DNA from: Punica granatum
Taxonomy: Eukaryota; Streptophyta; Magnoliopsida; Myrtales; Lythraceae
NCBI RefSeq assembly: GCF_007655135.1
Contig: NC_045128.1
Span: forward strand, 26,568,811-26,632,810
Direction of reading: 5' to 3'
DNA: 64,000 nt
Position 1 is the stretch's first letter; every line of letters begins with the position of its first letter. A program made the position numbers and the translations under genes. Under the pieces are notes generated by a model. The model was not told the DNA's origin, did not search any database, and worked only from the letters and a program-made list of their open reading frames with translations. Of this stretch, positions 1-12,043 are shown in pieces.

Positions 1-275
1 CTTTTGGCTAAATAGTTTTGGAACATGCCTTACTAATTAAGATTGCTAAGATTGGTGAGTTCATTTCCTTATTTTAATAGCAAATCAAATTTTATATTCA
101 GACAACAAATGAATTAATTCCATAATTGAAGACTGATGAGGGAAATAAATACACCAAACTCCTATTTGTTCTCAACTCACAGCTTGCCCACGGTTGTTGC
201 CGATCCCAAGCCTTTCTTCGTCTTCTCTTCCTCCTCCTCCTCCAATTGTCGCCGCGCCACAGAACTGGTTTGAAA
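1..275. other. Upstream region of first lumazine synthase gene
   Basis: This is AT-rich sequence that becomes pyrimidine-rich (TC/TCC runs at about 205-245) just before the start codon at 276, as in many plant 5' leaders. I see no convincing TATA box, and the true transcription start may lie off the left edge. Overlapping small reading frames here are shadows of the first exon. Confidence 0.4.
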
Positions 276-3200
276 ATGGCGTCTTCGGTTTCATCTGTCC
301 ATTCGTGTTCACTCTACCGCCGCCATGCTTCTTCCACCTTTACGCACACTATGCAACAGCGCCGACTTCCATTTTATCAAGTCGCGTCTGTCAGAGTCCA
401 ACCAGCCGCCCTCTCATCCTCCTCTGTGCAAGGTCGGGTTTTTTGTCTTCGGAAGTCACGTCGAGCTCTCTTAGTTGCATCATTGTTCTTTTTAGCTTTG
501 CACAGCGCTGAATTACCAGTCAAGCAACTCGACACATCACTCACTTTGGTCCCGTGTGTGCTCTTCCTCAATCTGTTCAGGATTTGGCTCTCCTGTGGCA
601 ATCGAGAAGAAGGAGAGCTCGGATTTGTTTGCTGTCCGGCATTTGACGGGTCACGTCACCAAAGCCGAAGGCCTTCGCTTTGCTGTGGTTTGTACTCGTA
701 ACATCATAATTTTATCATTTCCGAAGAAACAGCCCTAAAAAATATATCCCGATTTTAACAATAACGAACTTGCAAAATTGCGATATTCCGAATTTAACAG
801 AATTAGTATTCACTGGTGGAAATTTTCATAGCATCATATATATTTATAAGTTTTTCTTATCTTTTTCTGATCGATATTCGGTTTGATTTTCGTTCATTTT
901 ACCTTAATGTTTGTCTTTCTCGTAAAGGTTGTGGCGCGATTCAACGAGATCGTGACGAGGCCTCTGCTTGAAGGGGCCCTGGACACTTTCAAGAAATATT
1001 CGGTCAAAGAAGAAGACGTCGATGTGAGTAGAACTGAATGAAGTACCTTTCTGTTCTTACATTAGACTGTTCTGCGTTCTTCATTTGCAACTTTCGTTTT
1101 GATTTTCAATTCGTTTGCTACGTTTCACCAAAAATATGTAATACTTTATTCATTTGAAAAATTATAGTCAATCACCTTTAAACTTAAATAAAAATAATAA
1201 CTGGTAAGAAAATAGATATTTTTTCTCGGTTGGAATAAAATAACATAATTGATTTATAAAAACTTAAAGAAAATAGTATAAGAAAAGCTTTTACATCAAG
1301 CTTTGATTGCTAATTAGAATATTATAATTTTTTATATTTCATATTTTTAATTTATATAAAAATATTATATGGTATAAAATTTAAGGAAATATTATTTCGA
1401 CTTTATAAAATTATCATAATTTTATCTATTTATATTGTTACAAGAACGTGAACCGCACTAAGCACAGAATGAAAAAAATGTCATTTTAAAAATTTATAAT
1501 ATTTTTATCTTACCAAAAAAGTGTATTATTGTATGAATTATTCTTTGTTTATTATCCATTATCATATTTTTAAAATATTAATAACTTATATCAATATTGA
1601 ACCATGTATAGTGAATTTTATATATTTGGATAGGTCATAGGCGTGGAGAGAAGATTTTGTTTTTATTTTTTTAGGTGGAATGGAGGCCGGCCCAGAAAAA
1701 TTAAATTACACAAGAGTGGGACATAGAGACCCGAAAATATCACGTGTTATGGGAGAGAGAAGAGAGGGAGAAGAGAGGAAAGAGAGAAAGGGAAAGAGGG
1801 AGAGAAAATAGGGAGTCAGTGGTTAAAGAATAAATAAAATGACTATATTAGACCAATATATATTAATTTAAATGGTTCGACGCTTCTTCCCCTTAAATCA
1901 AGTCTTGAGTCGAGTCTTGGTAATAGAGAAAATCCATACTGTGAGAGTTTTACCCCTTAGTGAGCTGATTAAGCTCGATTTGAATTAGTCGGATCCCGAT
2001 AAGCTTTCAGATACCATGATACATAAAAAAAAGACTATACTGTCAGCTTTCACATAATCTAATTGTTTCTAATTAATGGAATTATTCTGTTATGAATAAA
2101 TTTGGAAAGAAAATATTACTCCAAACATTTGTCTAATTTTCCACTTCTATTTTTACTCATATAATTTATATTACAGTATATAACCACCACTAGATTAAGA
2201 ATATGATTGTAAGTTCGACAGTATAATTATTCACTCCCCCACCTTTCCCTCCCTCCCTGATCTCTTTCTCTCTCTTCCCTCTATCAAATCAACGCGTCTT
2301 CTTTCTAATTTATCAAAAATTTAATCAATTTATTATTATTTTAATTACGAAGAATCCCATAAATACGTAATTGAGATTAGGAAATAAATGGGTAAAAATA
2401 AACCATAACGATGAGATAACACCGAATGTTAGCAAATGAATGAATTTTGTGTAAATTTATTTTTAAATTGTATGAGTGGTATGTGAGGATCACCCTCTAA
2501 CCTAATCTATGAAAAGAAAAGCCGGTGGAGTTGGTGTAATAACTAACTTCTGGATGCATTATTGATAGGTCAATAAATTTTTTTGAAAATTTTATTTTCT
2601 TTATTTGTCGTAAATATTATATGAGAATAATAAGTGATCATTGGCTCTTTCGCTTGATATTGTAAGAGACCTAAGGATATAATCACGGAAAAAGGGGAAA
2701 AAAACATATATATATATATAAGGAAATAACAGATCTTCCTCATGCCTGACCAATCAACATGAACATATGCATAATCTATCATATATCATATGGTTCATCC
2801 AAATAAGACAATCATATACATAAACCATTAAGAAAATTTGGCGTATATAAAAGAAATAAAATTTTAAATGGTCCTACCTCTGATGAAGTGTGAGGAAGAC
2901 TTTGTTAGATTGCTACCACTAAGAATAGTTGTGACAATAATCCAAGTGATTAATACTTATTATCTCATTTATTGCAATCTGATTGATATTTTTCTCATAT
3001 CACGTGGCGAGATCACTAAAAAAGAAATTTCTAATAGTTTTCCTCTAAAACTCTTCCTATCGAGAAAATTAAATTATTTTTCAAAGCCTTTTATCTACAG
3101 TTAAATATAGAAAAGAATACGATTCTAGATATGATGGAACCAATGAACCTAAACGTATGAAGTGACCTAATAAAAAGGCATAAGAAATGGAAAAACAAAC

Positions 3201-4604
3201 TTTTATATGAAGTGAATTGATAAAAAAGGGTAGCGAGAAATAAGAAAATTTTTTTAAAAAAACACGTCGCACAATAATTTTTTTGGTAAAATTGCACAAT
3301 AATATTAAAAAGAAGAATAAAATGGGAAGTATATGGGTTTTTCTTGGTTAGTGTAAGGTCTATTTTACTGCGTACTTAGTATAGTTAAAATTTTAGAGTA
3401 ATATCTAAATAGTACGGCGAACCTATTCTTAATCTTCTAATAAAATTAATTAAAATAAGTGGTAAGAGCCAACAAATTGAAACCAAAAAATGTCCTTCAA
3501 CTTGTAAGTTTTGAAAATTTTATGATGGGATTCTTCAAAATGCGGTATGACTAGTGTTTTACCCGTGATGTTGCACGGGATTTTTACATAAGTTTATTAC
3601 TAATCAAAATTAGCAAAATTAATTGTACTTTTAATATCTATGCTTGATTATATATCTCAGAATTCAAATTATACCTTTTCTAACATCATTTTCCTTATAT
3701 ATTAGCAATGAAGAGACGTACATGATTTGTTACAAACATTTTTCATATATATCATGTTTATATATTGGTAATAATTTTAATATAATGAAATGTGTCATCT
3801 AAATTATGTAATATAAGTGCATTGTTGCTTATTTTTGAAAATTAAGTGAATGTTTTGCACATAGTTTTAATAAGATTGGTATTCTCTTGAGTTTTTTTAT
3901 AATTTTTTGGACATATTTTCCAATTTCAACTTTTTAACCTCCCAATTTATAAGTAACTTGACTTCATATATAACTATATAAATATAATAATATAGAGAAA
4001 AGCTTTTTTCTTAATTATTACAAAATTTTTATTTTTATTTTGGATTTACCTTAGTAATATTATTTATAAACATATAAAAAACTCTTTTATCGTGCTTCAC
4101 TTGATATAAATATAACATAGCTATATATATTTATATATTGATACGTATTTTACCTCATTAAATTAATTAGCATATTAAATATTTTCAACGTCAAGTGCTT
4201 GAGTATTTCTTTTTTAATTTAGTTAGCAACAGTATTTTGCTTCTCCAATAAATTACTTTGTCAAAATTATACTATTAAGGCCATAAATTGCATTTTTTGT
4301 GATTTATTGATTTATTTGTTTAAATAGAACCCATTATAAATATTCCATGCATTTTTCAGTTAAGTGCTCTGAATTTTTCAAATTTTAATCATATAAGTGA
4401 CTATATTAATTTTTCAAAATTAATTATTTTATAAATAATATATTTTTGTTTTTTTTTTGTTTTTCATGATTTATGTAGTGTAGATACTTAAAATAAATAA
4501 CTAAATATGCATATTATACACATTTTATTTTTTTATTTAATTTAATTAAATAATAAAATAAGGGCTAATTGGCACATCAAATGTGCCAATTCTACTTTAC
4601 AATA

Positions 4605-4640
<36 letters not shown>

Positions 4641-7600
4641 TCCTTCATCAACTAACTAATAGTTGAATGACACATTCCCATCCTATCCTATCAGAACAAT
4701 TATAAGTAATTTATTTATAACTCTTATAAATTATTGCAAATCTTCTACATGCTCAATTAATTAAATCTCTTATGAAAATAATTGATTCATTTTAGTTAAT
4801 ATTATTAAAATTCACGAAATTTAATATATGAGATTTGAGTGAGAATAGCATAACAAATAGTGAAATATTATTTTTTTAAAATAAAAAACTATCCTCAAAA
4901 CCTTTTTTTATAACTCATCGGAAATCTCAATTAAGAGAATATTATAGAGTACAATAAAGAGATCAAGATCTCAAGAAGTTATCCAATACGACAAAAGTTA
5001 TAATTACTAATTGTTTATCGGATTGAGAAAATGATAATTTTGAAAACGTTACACCAATATTTTTCTTCTACTTCTCCAATATATTTGTAATATATAAAAA
5101 GATCAAAATTCCTAAAGATATTTGGATATAATTAGTAGATATTACATACTATAGAAAAAAGGAATTTTTTTAAAATAAAATTTTGAAATTTAATCAAAAA
5201 ATTAAGTTTGAATTATGTAAATAAAAATATATTTGTCGTAAAAATCTCGCGCACCGCATGGGCGAAAAGCCTATTTTTTTTGTAAACTAATCCAATCTTA
5301 GATACAATTACGAAATCAATATGGACCCAATTAAATGAAAACTACCATCGGCCCTTGGGGAGGATGAATTTGTACGATTTAATTACTTACATGTGAAAAA
5401 TTCTCTTCATCAGCGCTATACCTCGTCGGATAATGGAACGTGAATTCTTTTTTTTTTTTGGGATAAATGTGAATTCTTTTTATATCACCAACGGTGCGAA
5501 AATTCGATGAGCTAAGGAAGCAAACTCCTCTTTTGTTCCACATGCAATCAATTGATTTCTAATTCAAATTGATAATAGATCATATCACATTTATCTTTTG
5601 TTTAGTTCTGGGAAGTATCATCAATCCACATTCTTAAATAAACAAAAAATTTACGGCGTGACTTTTAAGACTTATTATTTTCGTAAGATGTAAATAAGCA
5701 CATGTGCTTCTTTAAATATGAAGAACATTTTCTACGAATTTGAAAATTAAGGTTAGACAAACATTTGTCTTCCTGTTCAATATTACATTACAAGAAAGCT
5801 GATATTTCCTGAGGATTGGGAGCTCTAATAAAATCAGCGAAACCTTAATGTTGTGTTTGGTTGAGTTGAGTTGAGTTGAGTTTTTGTTTTAATTAGTTTG
5901 TAATTATTATGTTGTTGAATTATTAGAAAAGGTGCGAAAAAGTATTGAATAGTCAAAATAAAATAATAATTATGTTTGTAAATTGTGAAAAAAGTAACGA
6001 ATACTTGAAAGAAAGTAATGATTATGTTGTTGAATTGTTGAAAAAATAATAAATAGTTAAGAGAATTTAGTATTAAAAATTGAACTGAATGATTAAAAAA
6101 ATTGAAGAAAAAAAGAAAAGTAATAATTGTATTGTTGAATTAAAGATATGTGAAATTAAATGAAGTAGAGTTAAAAAATAATTGTAAAATCAAATGGGGT
6201 ATAAGCATATCCATCACATTATGACTATAAGTCTTACAAAATATTGTTGCTGCGTTTGATTTGTTAGTGTGATTTTAAAATCATGATTTTGATTTTAACT
6301 CAACACACTACACAACAAAAATACACGTTTCCCAAGTCAAATTTATAATACTATCTCATTTTTCTTTTTCCACAATCAAAATCAAAATCAAAATCATGAT
6401 TTTAAAATCAAACTAACAAATCAAACGCGCCATGTATATCTCGATACACTTGAAATATTAGTACCACAAGTTACGTTCACCAACTATGAAAGAAATAGAT
6501 GTCTACATTATTTTTAAATTATGATTCATAGGATAATAATAATTCGTTATTTTCACCAACTAAATAGTCCGTAACTTATTATCTATTACCAACGAAGCTG
6601 ATCCAAGTATAAAATCAACTAAAAGAAAAGCAATAATGTTAACAGAAAAACAATTCAAAGCTACTCAAAGTAATTCAAACCATCATAAAGGCGATCCTCA
6701 AATTATTAACCTGATCTAGTTTCTAAAACTTCAGCCGCTTAACTAGCACATAGGGAGGCAATTCCTTGCCATTCATTGTGGATTTGATTGTTCAAAGCAA
6801 ATTCAATTCCTTACAAATGCAACAAAGCCAAATCTCAGAAAAACTAATCCAAATTTAACAATGTAGCCAAACCATGAAGATCTTCGTTTTCTTACAGTGT
6901 TATGAGGGCACAAAAAAAATCATATATATACTTATGTATTGGCATTCTGAACAATTTTTTGTGAATTTAGGATAAGGTAAGCTGAGGAAAATTGCTCCCA
7001 TTACCCGAATGGTAATGGTGGCCTCATTTGTATACGTTGTAGATTATTGTTGGAAAATGTTTGTGTTTTGAGGTATAATGACTAGTGCACTGACAAAATT
7101 GATTGCTTTCATGTTCCTCAGGTCGTTTGGGTTCCTGGATGCTTTGAAATTTCCGTTGTGGCTCAACAACTTGGGAAATCTGGAAAATATAATGCCATCT
7201 TATGTATTGGGGCGGTGGTATGTTCTCCAATATCTGTCAATGATTGCTGCCCCACAAATGCTTTTATTTTCTAGCTAGCGTAGTTTTCGTGGATACACGC
7301 AATTGTCTTTTGATCTTTTTATCTCTAACTAATGAGCCCTCCTTGTTATCAATAGATAAGGGGCGACACTACCCACTATGATGTTGTTGCAGACTCAGCG
7401 TCTTCTGGAGTGCTTTCTGCTGGTCTAAATTCAGGTAGATGAAGGATCTATTTCTAAATTGCTCTCTTTTTAATTTATAGCGTAACGGAAACCTATATCG
7501 TAATTTATTTACATCAATCAATACTAAGGAAAATCCTTTCCCAATGAAAAATATATATCTGAATATTAGATGTGGTGTTTATTACACAACTATTTTCTCA

Positions 7601-8257
7601 TGGTTAGCTAGATCTTTCATTAATTGAAATTAATCATATATTGTTGTCTTTGTAGATGTTCCTTGCATCTTTGGTGTCTTAACATGTGATAACATGGAGC
7701 AGGTACATATTTCGTCGGGTTTTGTATGTATGCTAAAAGATTTCTTCATGTTAAATCTGATTTATTCTTCCTTCTTCTTGCAGGCATTAGATCGAGCTGG
7801 TGGAAAAGCTGGAAACAAGGGATCTGAAACTGCTTTAACCGCTGTGAGTTTGTGCTAATTAACTACTATTGATAACCTTCACCTCCACTTCAATACTATT
7901 TACTTATTGTTTCTTTTTGCTGATAATAATATTACTGGGTGTTCAAGTTTAATATTTGTGATCCGCTAGGATACCATTTATTTTAAAATTAGCAAAATGG
8001 ATCACTTCCATCTTTCCTCATGTTCTTTATCGTGTTCTTTTCTTCCAAATGTGAAAATGTTATTTGGTTTTAACTTCATCACACTTTATCAGCGTCTTAT
8101 TAATGAATTTGCATGTTGTTGCCTTATTCTCTGGCATGGTTGAATTACGGCTTCCCATTATGTTTTTATGCGGCTTTCCTCTAGAGCTCCATGTAATCAA
8201 TTATCATATCTACTGCAGATTGAAATGGCATCTTTGGTTGAGCATCATCTGCAGTGA
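276..8257 (+). CDS. COS1: 6,7-dimethyl-8-ribityllumazine synthase, chloroplast precursor (copy 1)
   Basis: This gene encodes the penultimate enzyme of riboflavin synthesis, which condenses 5-amino-6-ribitylamino-uracil with 3,4-dihydroxy-2-butanone 4-phosphate in plastids. Eight exons join in frame: 276-432, 581-687, 928-1023, 7122-7217, 7356-7434, 7656-7702, 7784-7843 and 8219-8257. They give 226 aa, close to the usual plant precursor length. Residues 1 to about 70 are Ser/Arg-rich, like a plastid transit peptide. The core then shows [33 protein letters not shown] (with the catalytic-region His), [16 protein letters not shown] and the C-terminal [11 protein letters not shown]. The copy at 19667 has the same exon sizes from exon 2 onward and the same phases. 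Oddities are a 6,098-bp third intron full of transposons, and PGCFEIS where copy 2 has PGSFEIG. The frame is intact and all landmark motifs remain, so I infer a functional gene. Confidence 0.93.
1865..2032 (+). mobile_element. tRNA-derived SINE (family A)
   Basis: About 165 bp start with a degenerate A-box region (TGGTTCGACGCTTC), have a B-box-like stretch (TTGAGTCGAGTCTTGG) about 35 bp later, and end in an A-run at 2024-2032. A related copy at 39824-39990 shares the order of segments, including GAGATTTTACC-like and AAGCTTTCA/AAGTTTTCA-like blocks. It lies in intron 3 of the first lumazine synthase gene. Confidence 0.6.
3551..4639 (-). mobile_element. Non-autonomous Helitron
   Basis: Read on the minus strand, the 3' end is a stem-loop CCCGTG-CAACAT-CACGGG followed by TAAAACACTAG at 3551 with a host T beyond it. 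The proposed 5' end is TC at 4638-4639 preceded by a host A. An (AT)n tract and the perfect palindrome arms ATTGGCACAT/ATGTGCCAAT (near 4569-4595) lie just inside that end. The 3' terminus is clear and the 5' terminus is an inference. It lies in intron 3 of lumazine synthase copy 1. Confidence 0.6.
5855..6196 (+). mobile_element. MITE-like element, GTTTGGTT family
   Basis: The element opens with TGTTTGGTTGAGTTGAG and carries repeated blocks resembling GTAATGATTATGTTGTTGAATT and AATAGTTAAGAGAATTTAGTATTAAAAATTGAA. The same blocks occur at 28454-28694 and, reversed, at about 50705-51027. The right edge is approximate (AAAATCAAATGG near 6190). Confidence 0.5.
6251..6429. mobile_element. Short MITE with about 45-bp terminal inverted repeats
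   Basis: The left end reads GCGTTTGATTTGTTAGTGTG followed by ATTTTAAAATCATGATTTTGATTTT. The right end is almost its perfect reverse complement and ends ...AACAAATCAAACGC. The element is about 179 bp, AT-rich and non-coding, and lies in intron 3 of lumazine synthase copy 1. The target duplication is not clear. Confidence 0.7.
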
Positions 8258-9842
8258 TATTGTAATATCTCGAGAAAGAGAGACTCTTAGAAGCGATTTG
8301 CACTTGTGGTAGGGTTTGGAACCCATATGTGGGAATTTAATTCCATAGGTGGTTTGCAGGACCCGCGATCAAGAAAGTTGATTTCAAAAAATAATTGTTT
8401 ATGTTGTAATCATTTGTCGTGTGTTTTGTTCTGTGATCAAGAGGATGAGCATAATTAATAACTTTTTATGCCTCAAGTGATGGCTTCGATCATTTGCGAC
8501 TTGTTGCTTCCATTAATTTAGGCAATAATAAGTAGGAGGGCGTTGTGTTATTTCTTTTTTTTTTTTTGTTACAAGGAGATTTTGAGTCTAATATAATAAA
8601 ATATAAATTCAACTAGTTAACATGTAGTCCCACTATAAGTATCGAAACTGAAACCTCTTGATTACGAGACGAAAGCGTGCGATACTACGTTGCACCATTT
8701 TTGATGGTGTTGTACTATTTCATTTACTTGACTGGGTGAAAGTTGAGAAGAAAACTTATCAATGTTATTGTATTGTGGTGACTGCTTAAACATCTCCATT
8801 TCTCATACTTGCAAGGTTGTGGTCCATTTCTTAATTAACATATTTTAAAAATGAATGGGTAAAGTTATATGCGTTAGTTCCAGTATATTACTCAAATTAA
8901 AGACAAATCACATGCTTAAATTTAACGGTTCTTATTACAATAAGAGACTTTTGTATATTTCTTACAAATTCTAAATTGTTTTACCTTTGAATATCCGCTA
9001 CTCTTTGTAGCTCTTTGATAATAACATCATAACAGCACTCACTTGTGCGTATATACGCGAATTTATTCGAATTCATTGCCCATGCCCCAGCGGGGTAATA
9101 ACCGAACTCAAGATCAGCTATCGTAATAGAATGTTCCTCATCATTTAGAAAGGCTCAAACATTGAGAATATTAGGATGACAAATGATGACCTTTTTATTC
9201 ACTAGAAGCTCGTTGAAAATGTACATGGTGATAGCTCAAGAGTTATTACCATATCATTATTTAAATATTTGAAATATAAAAGAAAATAGCATGCATCTGG
9301 AATCTCCAAATAATATGTAATTGTTAAACCATGATGACTACTTACAGGATAACTAGCTTGGTAATTTCATGAGGTGAGGCGCACCGAATATTTACTCGTC
9401 TACATCACCTTTTAGAGGAGTTGCAGCCTGAATCATCTCAATCTTAACTGTGGCCAAATTACTATATTAACTTTCAAGTAAGGTTGAAACTTGTACATAG
9501 AATTGAACAAGCAATCCTGTAGAAGACGACTTTTCCTTTTTCTTTTGGTTATCCACAAGACAATAGTGCCTATAAAGTTGTAATGAAGATTGGTCATTCC
9601 CTCCTATAATCTCTATGTTCATAAAGAGGGACGGTTAATGCCAACTAATTCCCACGATTCACGACAACTCATTGCAAGCTCATTGTGCAAGTAAAAGATA
9701 TAGTAGTTTCCTTCTTCTAATTTTCCTTGGGGGTGCAAGCGAGCTTACTGTGATCACTCGAACAAGTATAATTCGGCTTTCTCGAGATTGATCGTAGCTT
9801 TCCATAAGCGAGTCGACCTCTTATAGCTCGCGAGCTTAATTG
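8258..9842. other. Downstream/intergenic stretch
   Basis: It holds the presumed 3' untranslated region of lumazine synthase copy 1, a reversed SINE (8551-8697) and then AT-rich sequence. Between about 9730 and 9840 there is a run of GAGCT/CTCGA-type words that looks like old repeat debris. I see no supported gene. Confidence 0.5.
8551..8697 (-). mobile_element. tRNA-derived SINE (family B), minus strand
   Basis: Read on the minus strand it begins TGGTGCAACGTAGTATCGCA (A-box-like), has AGGTTTCAGTTTCGATAC (B-box-like) about 35 bp later, and ends in ...TTGTAACA plus an A-run (the T-run at about 8551-8567 on the plus strand). Both the layout and the poly-A tail are typical of plant SINEs. Confidence 0.6.
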
Positions 9843-9851
9843 AGTTATTAA

Positions 9852-11288
9852 GAGAAAACTATCAAAATGATCATTGAAAGATTTTAAAACTAACAAATTA
9901 CTAGTTGAAAGATTTTTTGAAACAAAATGATCACTGAAATATCATAATTCATAACATTTTGGTACCACCGTCAAAATTTCTTTAATGCCGTTATGGGAAA
10001 ATGACATGTATGCTTATGTGGCATCTAGTAGACAAATGGCCCCGATTAACGTTGCACATCATCTCGTACGACGTCGTTTATGGCCTCCCGTTAAAAAAAA
10101 AAAGATGAGATCTGGACGAAACGATGCCGTCGTCATCCTTCCTATTCCCTTCCTCCCCCATCTGCAATCAAAATTAGGGCAAGCTATCCTCTACCCAACG
10201 TGGCCCCCCCGGAGTCGTCCTTCCTATCCCATGCTTCCATCGAATCTGATGTAGCCCCCAATTAAAAGAGTCGCTGGTGCAGTCGCCCCGAAGGTCGTGG
10301 ACACACAGACTCGTCGAGCTTGAGTTCGACACCACTAGCAACTCTGTATCCAGTCTCCATCTCTGGTGGTCTCAAGGAGGTGGATTTTATAGTATGAGCT
10401 ATTAGAGCTAATTAGTAAGTCTCGAAAGTCTCTTTAGACTATAGATTATCCAATTGAAGTCCGGTTGGAGTCCGATTTGCTAGCCCTAAATCCGATTTAT
10501 GGTTTCCTACAGCCCTAGCTAAAGTTCATTTGCGGCCTCCATTGCAATCCAGACAAGTTCATCTGCAGTCTCTTCAGCCCTCTCGAGGTTAGTCGATTTT
10601 CACTTGATTTGGTGATGAATGGTAGGTTTAACTGGTTAGTATTACTCGAAGTTGCGTTCCCTGTTGCATTGTTGTGTTTTGCTTTTACTGTTGATCTGCT
10701 CAAAGTTGATAACTTGCCGTAATTTTGATAATTTTGATTGCAGTAACATTTCGATGGGTGAGGGAGGGGTTGATGAGAAGATGGAATGAGCATATGAGTT
10801 CCGTGTGTCCACGACCTTCCGCACAACGGCGCCAACGACTCTTCTGATGGGAAGCGATGTCGATTTCGTCTGGTCTGAGTCCACTTGCCCCAATTTTGAT
10901 CGTTTTCCGCTTGCCCAAACTCGTCTATTCAGTGCTCTGTTTTGTATAGAGGATAGCTTGACCTAATTTTGACTGCAGATGGGGGAGGGAAAGGATGCTG
11001 GTGACAACGAGTTTGGGTCTATTTTTATTTTTATTTTTATTTTTATAACTGGTATGACAGAAACGACGTCGTAATGGATGAAGTGTAACGTTAATCGAGG
11101 CCGTTTGTCTACTAGATGCCACATAAGCGTTCATGTCATTTTTCCGTAACGACACTAACGGAATTTTGACGGTGGTACCAAAATATTATGGATTCTGGTC
11201 TTTCAATAATCATTTTGTTTCAAAAAATCTTTCAAGTAGTAATTTGTTAGTTATAAAATATTTCAATGACCATTTTGATAGTTTTCTC
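9852..11288. mobile_element. Non-autonomous MULE with long inverted arms and 9-bp target duplication
   Basis: A perfect 9-bp direct repeat AGTTATTAA flanks the element at 9843-9851 and 11289-11297. The ends start GAGAAAACTATCAAAATG on both arms. The inverted similarity continues inward for at least 350 bp and patchily to nearly 490 bp, including the GTCGTGGACACAC and GATGGGGGAGG blocks. This leaves a loop of roughly 450 bp. A 9-bp duplication with long inverted repeats is the mark of Mutator-like elements. No transposase is visible. The reading frames inside (for example 10515-10835) are short and match nothing I know, although capture of gene fragments cannot be excluded. Confidence 0.85.
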
Positions 11289-11405
11289 AGTTATTAATCT
11301 AGAGTTACATACTATTATTACATATAGTCGAAGCCCGTATTATCAATTTGTGGGTTAGGTTTTCACGTTTCTTCCTTCATGCACAATAATGCTAGCAAAA
11401 TAAAA

Positions 11406-12034
11406 CGGTTAATAAAAAAAAATTCAAACTTTTCACATTTGGATGATTTTAACACAAACTTTTTTCTTTTATAAAAAAAATCACAAACTATCGAATTGAT
11501 AACAATGTTAGCATGACATCAATATCTCCTTTAATTTTAATCGAAATTGCTAACGTGTACTTGAGGATGCTAATGACTCACGGTGATTGGCCGATGTGAG
11601 CCCCAAATATTTTTCAAATAAAAGCTATTTCAAAATTTTTTAAAAAATTGTAAAGAAAAAAATGGAAGGGAGGAGGTGGGCGGCGGTGGACACCTCACTG
11701 TTGGCCGCCGGCGACCCCAACTGGGGGGTTGGTGGCCACCGGCGAGGCCCCTACCGCTGGCTTCCTCCCCCTTCCTCCTTTCAATCTTTTTTTTCCATTT
11801 TTGTTTTTTTATATTTTAGATTAATTTTTATTTGAAAAAGTAGATCCACTCTGTCAATGATCGTATGCCATGTGGCGTCCTTAAGTACACTTCAACAATT
11901 ATGATTAAAATTAACAGAGATACTGTCATCTTGTTAAAATTGTTATCAAATAGATAATTTGTGATATTTTATACAAAAAAAATCGTGTTGAAAACATTAA
12001 AATGTGAAAATTTAGGGATTTAGGGATCAATACC
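11406..12034. mobile_element. MITE with long inverted arms and GC-rich palindromic core
   Basis: The arms at about 11406-11600 and 11850-12034 are imperfect inverted copies (AAACTTTTCACATTTGGATG against AAATTTTCACATTTTAATG, and further blocks resembling TTGATAACAATGTTA and AATTTTAATCGAAATTGC). AAAATAAAA occurs at both borders (11397-11405 and 12035-12043), a probable 9-bp target duplication although low in complexity. The core (11660-11790) is GC-rich and itself partly palindromic (GGTGGGCGGCGG, GTTGGCCGCCGGCGACC, GGTGGCCACCGGCGAGG). Confidence 0.6.
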
Positions 12035-12043
12035 AAAATAAAA

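Noticed and set aside
126..738. Overlapping plus-strand reading frames of 60-191 codons at the left edge
   Set aside because: They overlap the first two exons of lumazine synthase copy 1 in other frames or read through its introns. Only the spliced frame gives a family match.
5240..5275. Second Helitron 3' end in forward orientation
   Set aside because: The stem is imperfect and the end reads CCTATT rather than CTRR-T, so it is not annotated as a feature and is kept only as a low-score observation.
10515..10918. Three minus-strand frames inside the MULE
   Set aside because: They are short, overlap one another, lack domains and lie in the loop of a transposon. There is no transposase signature.
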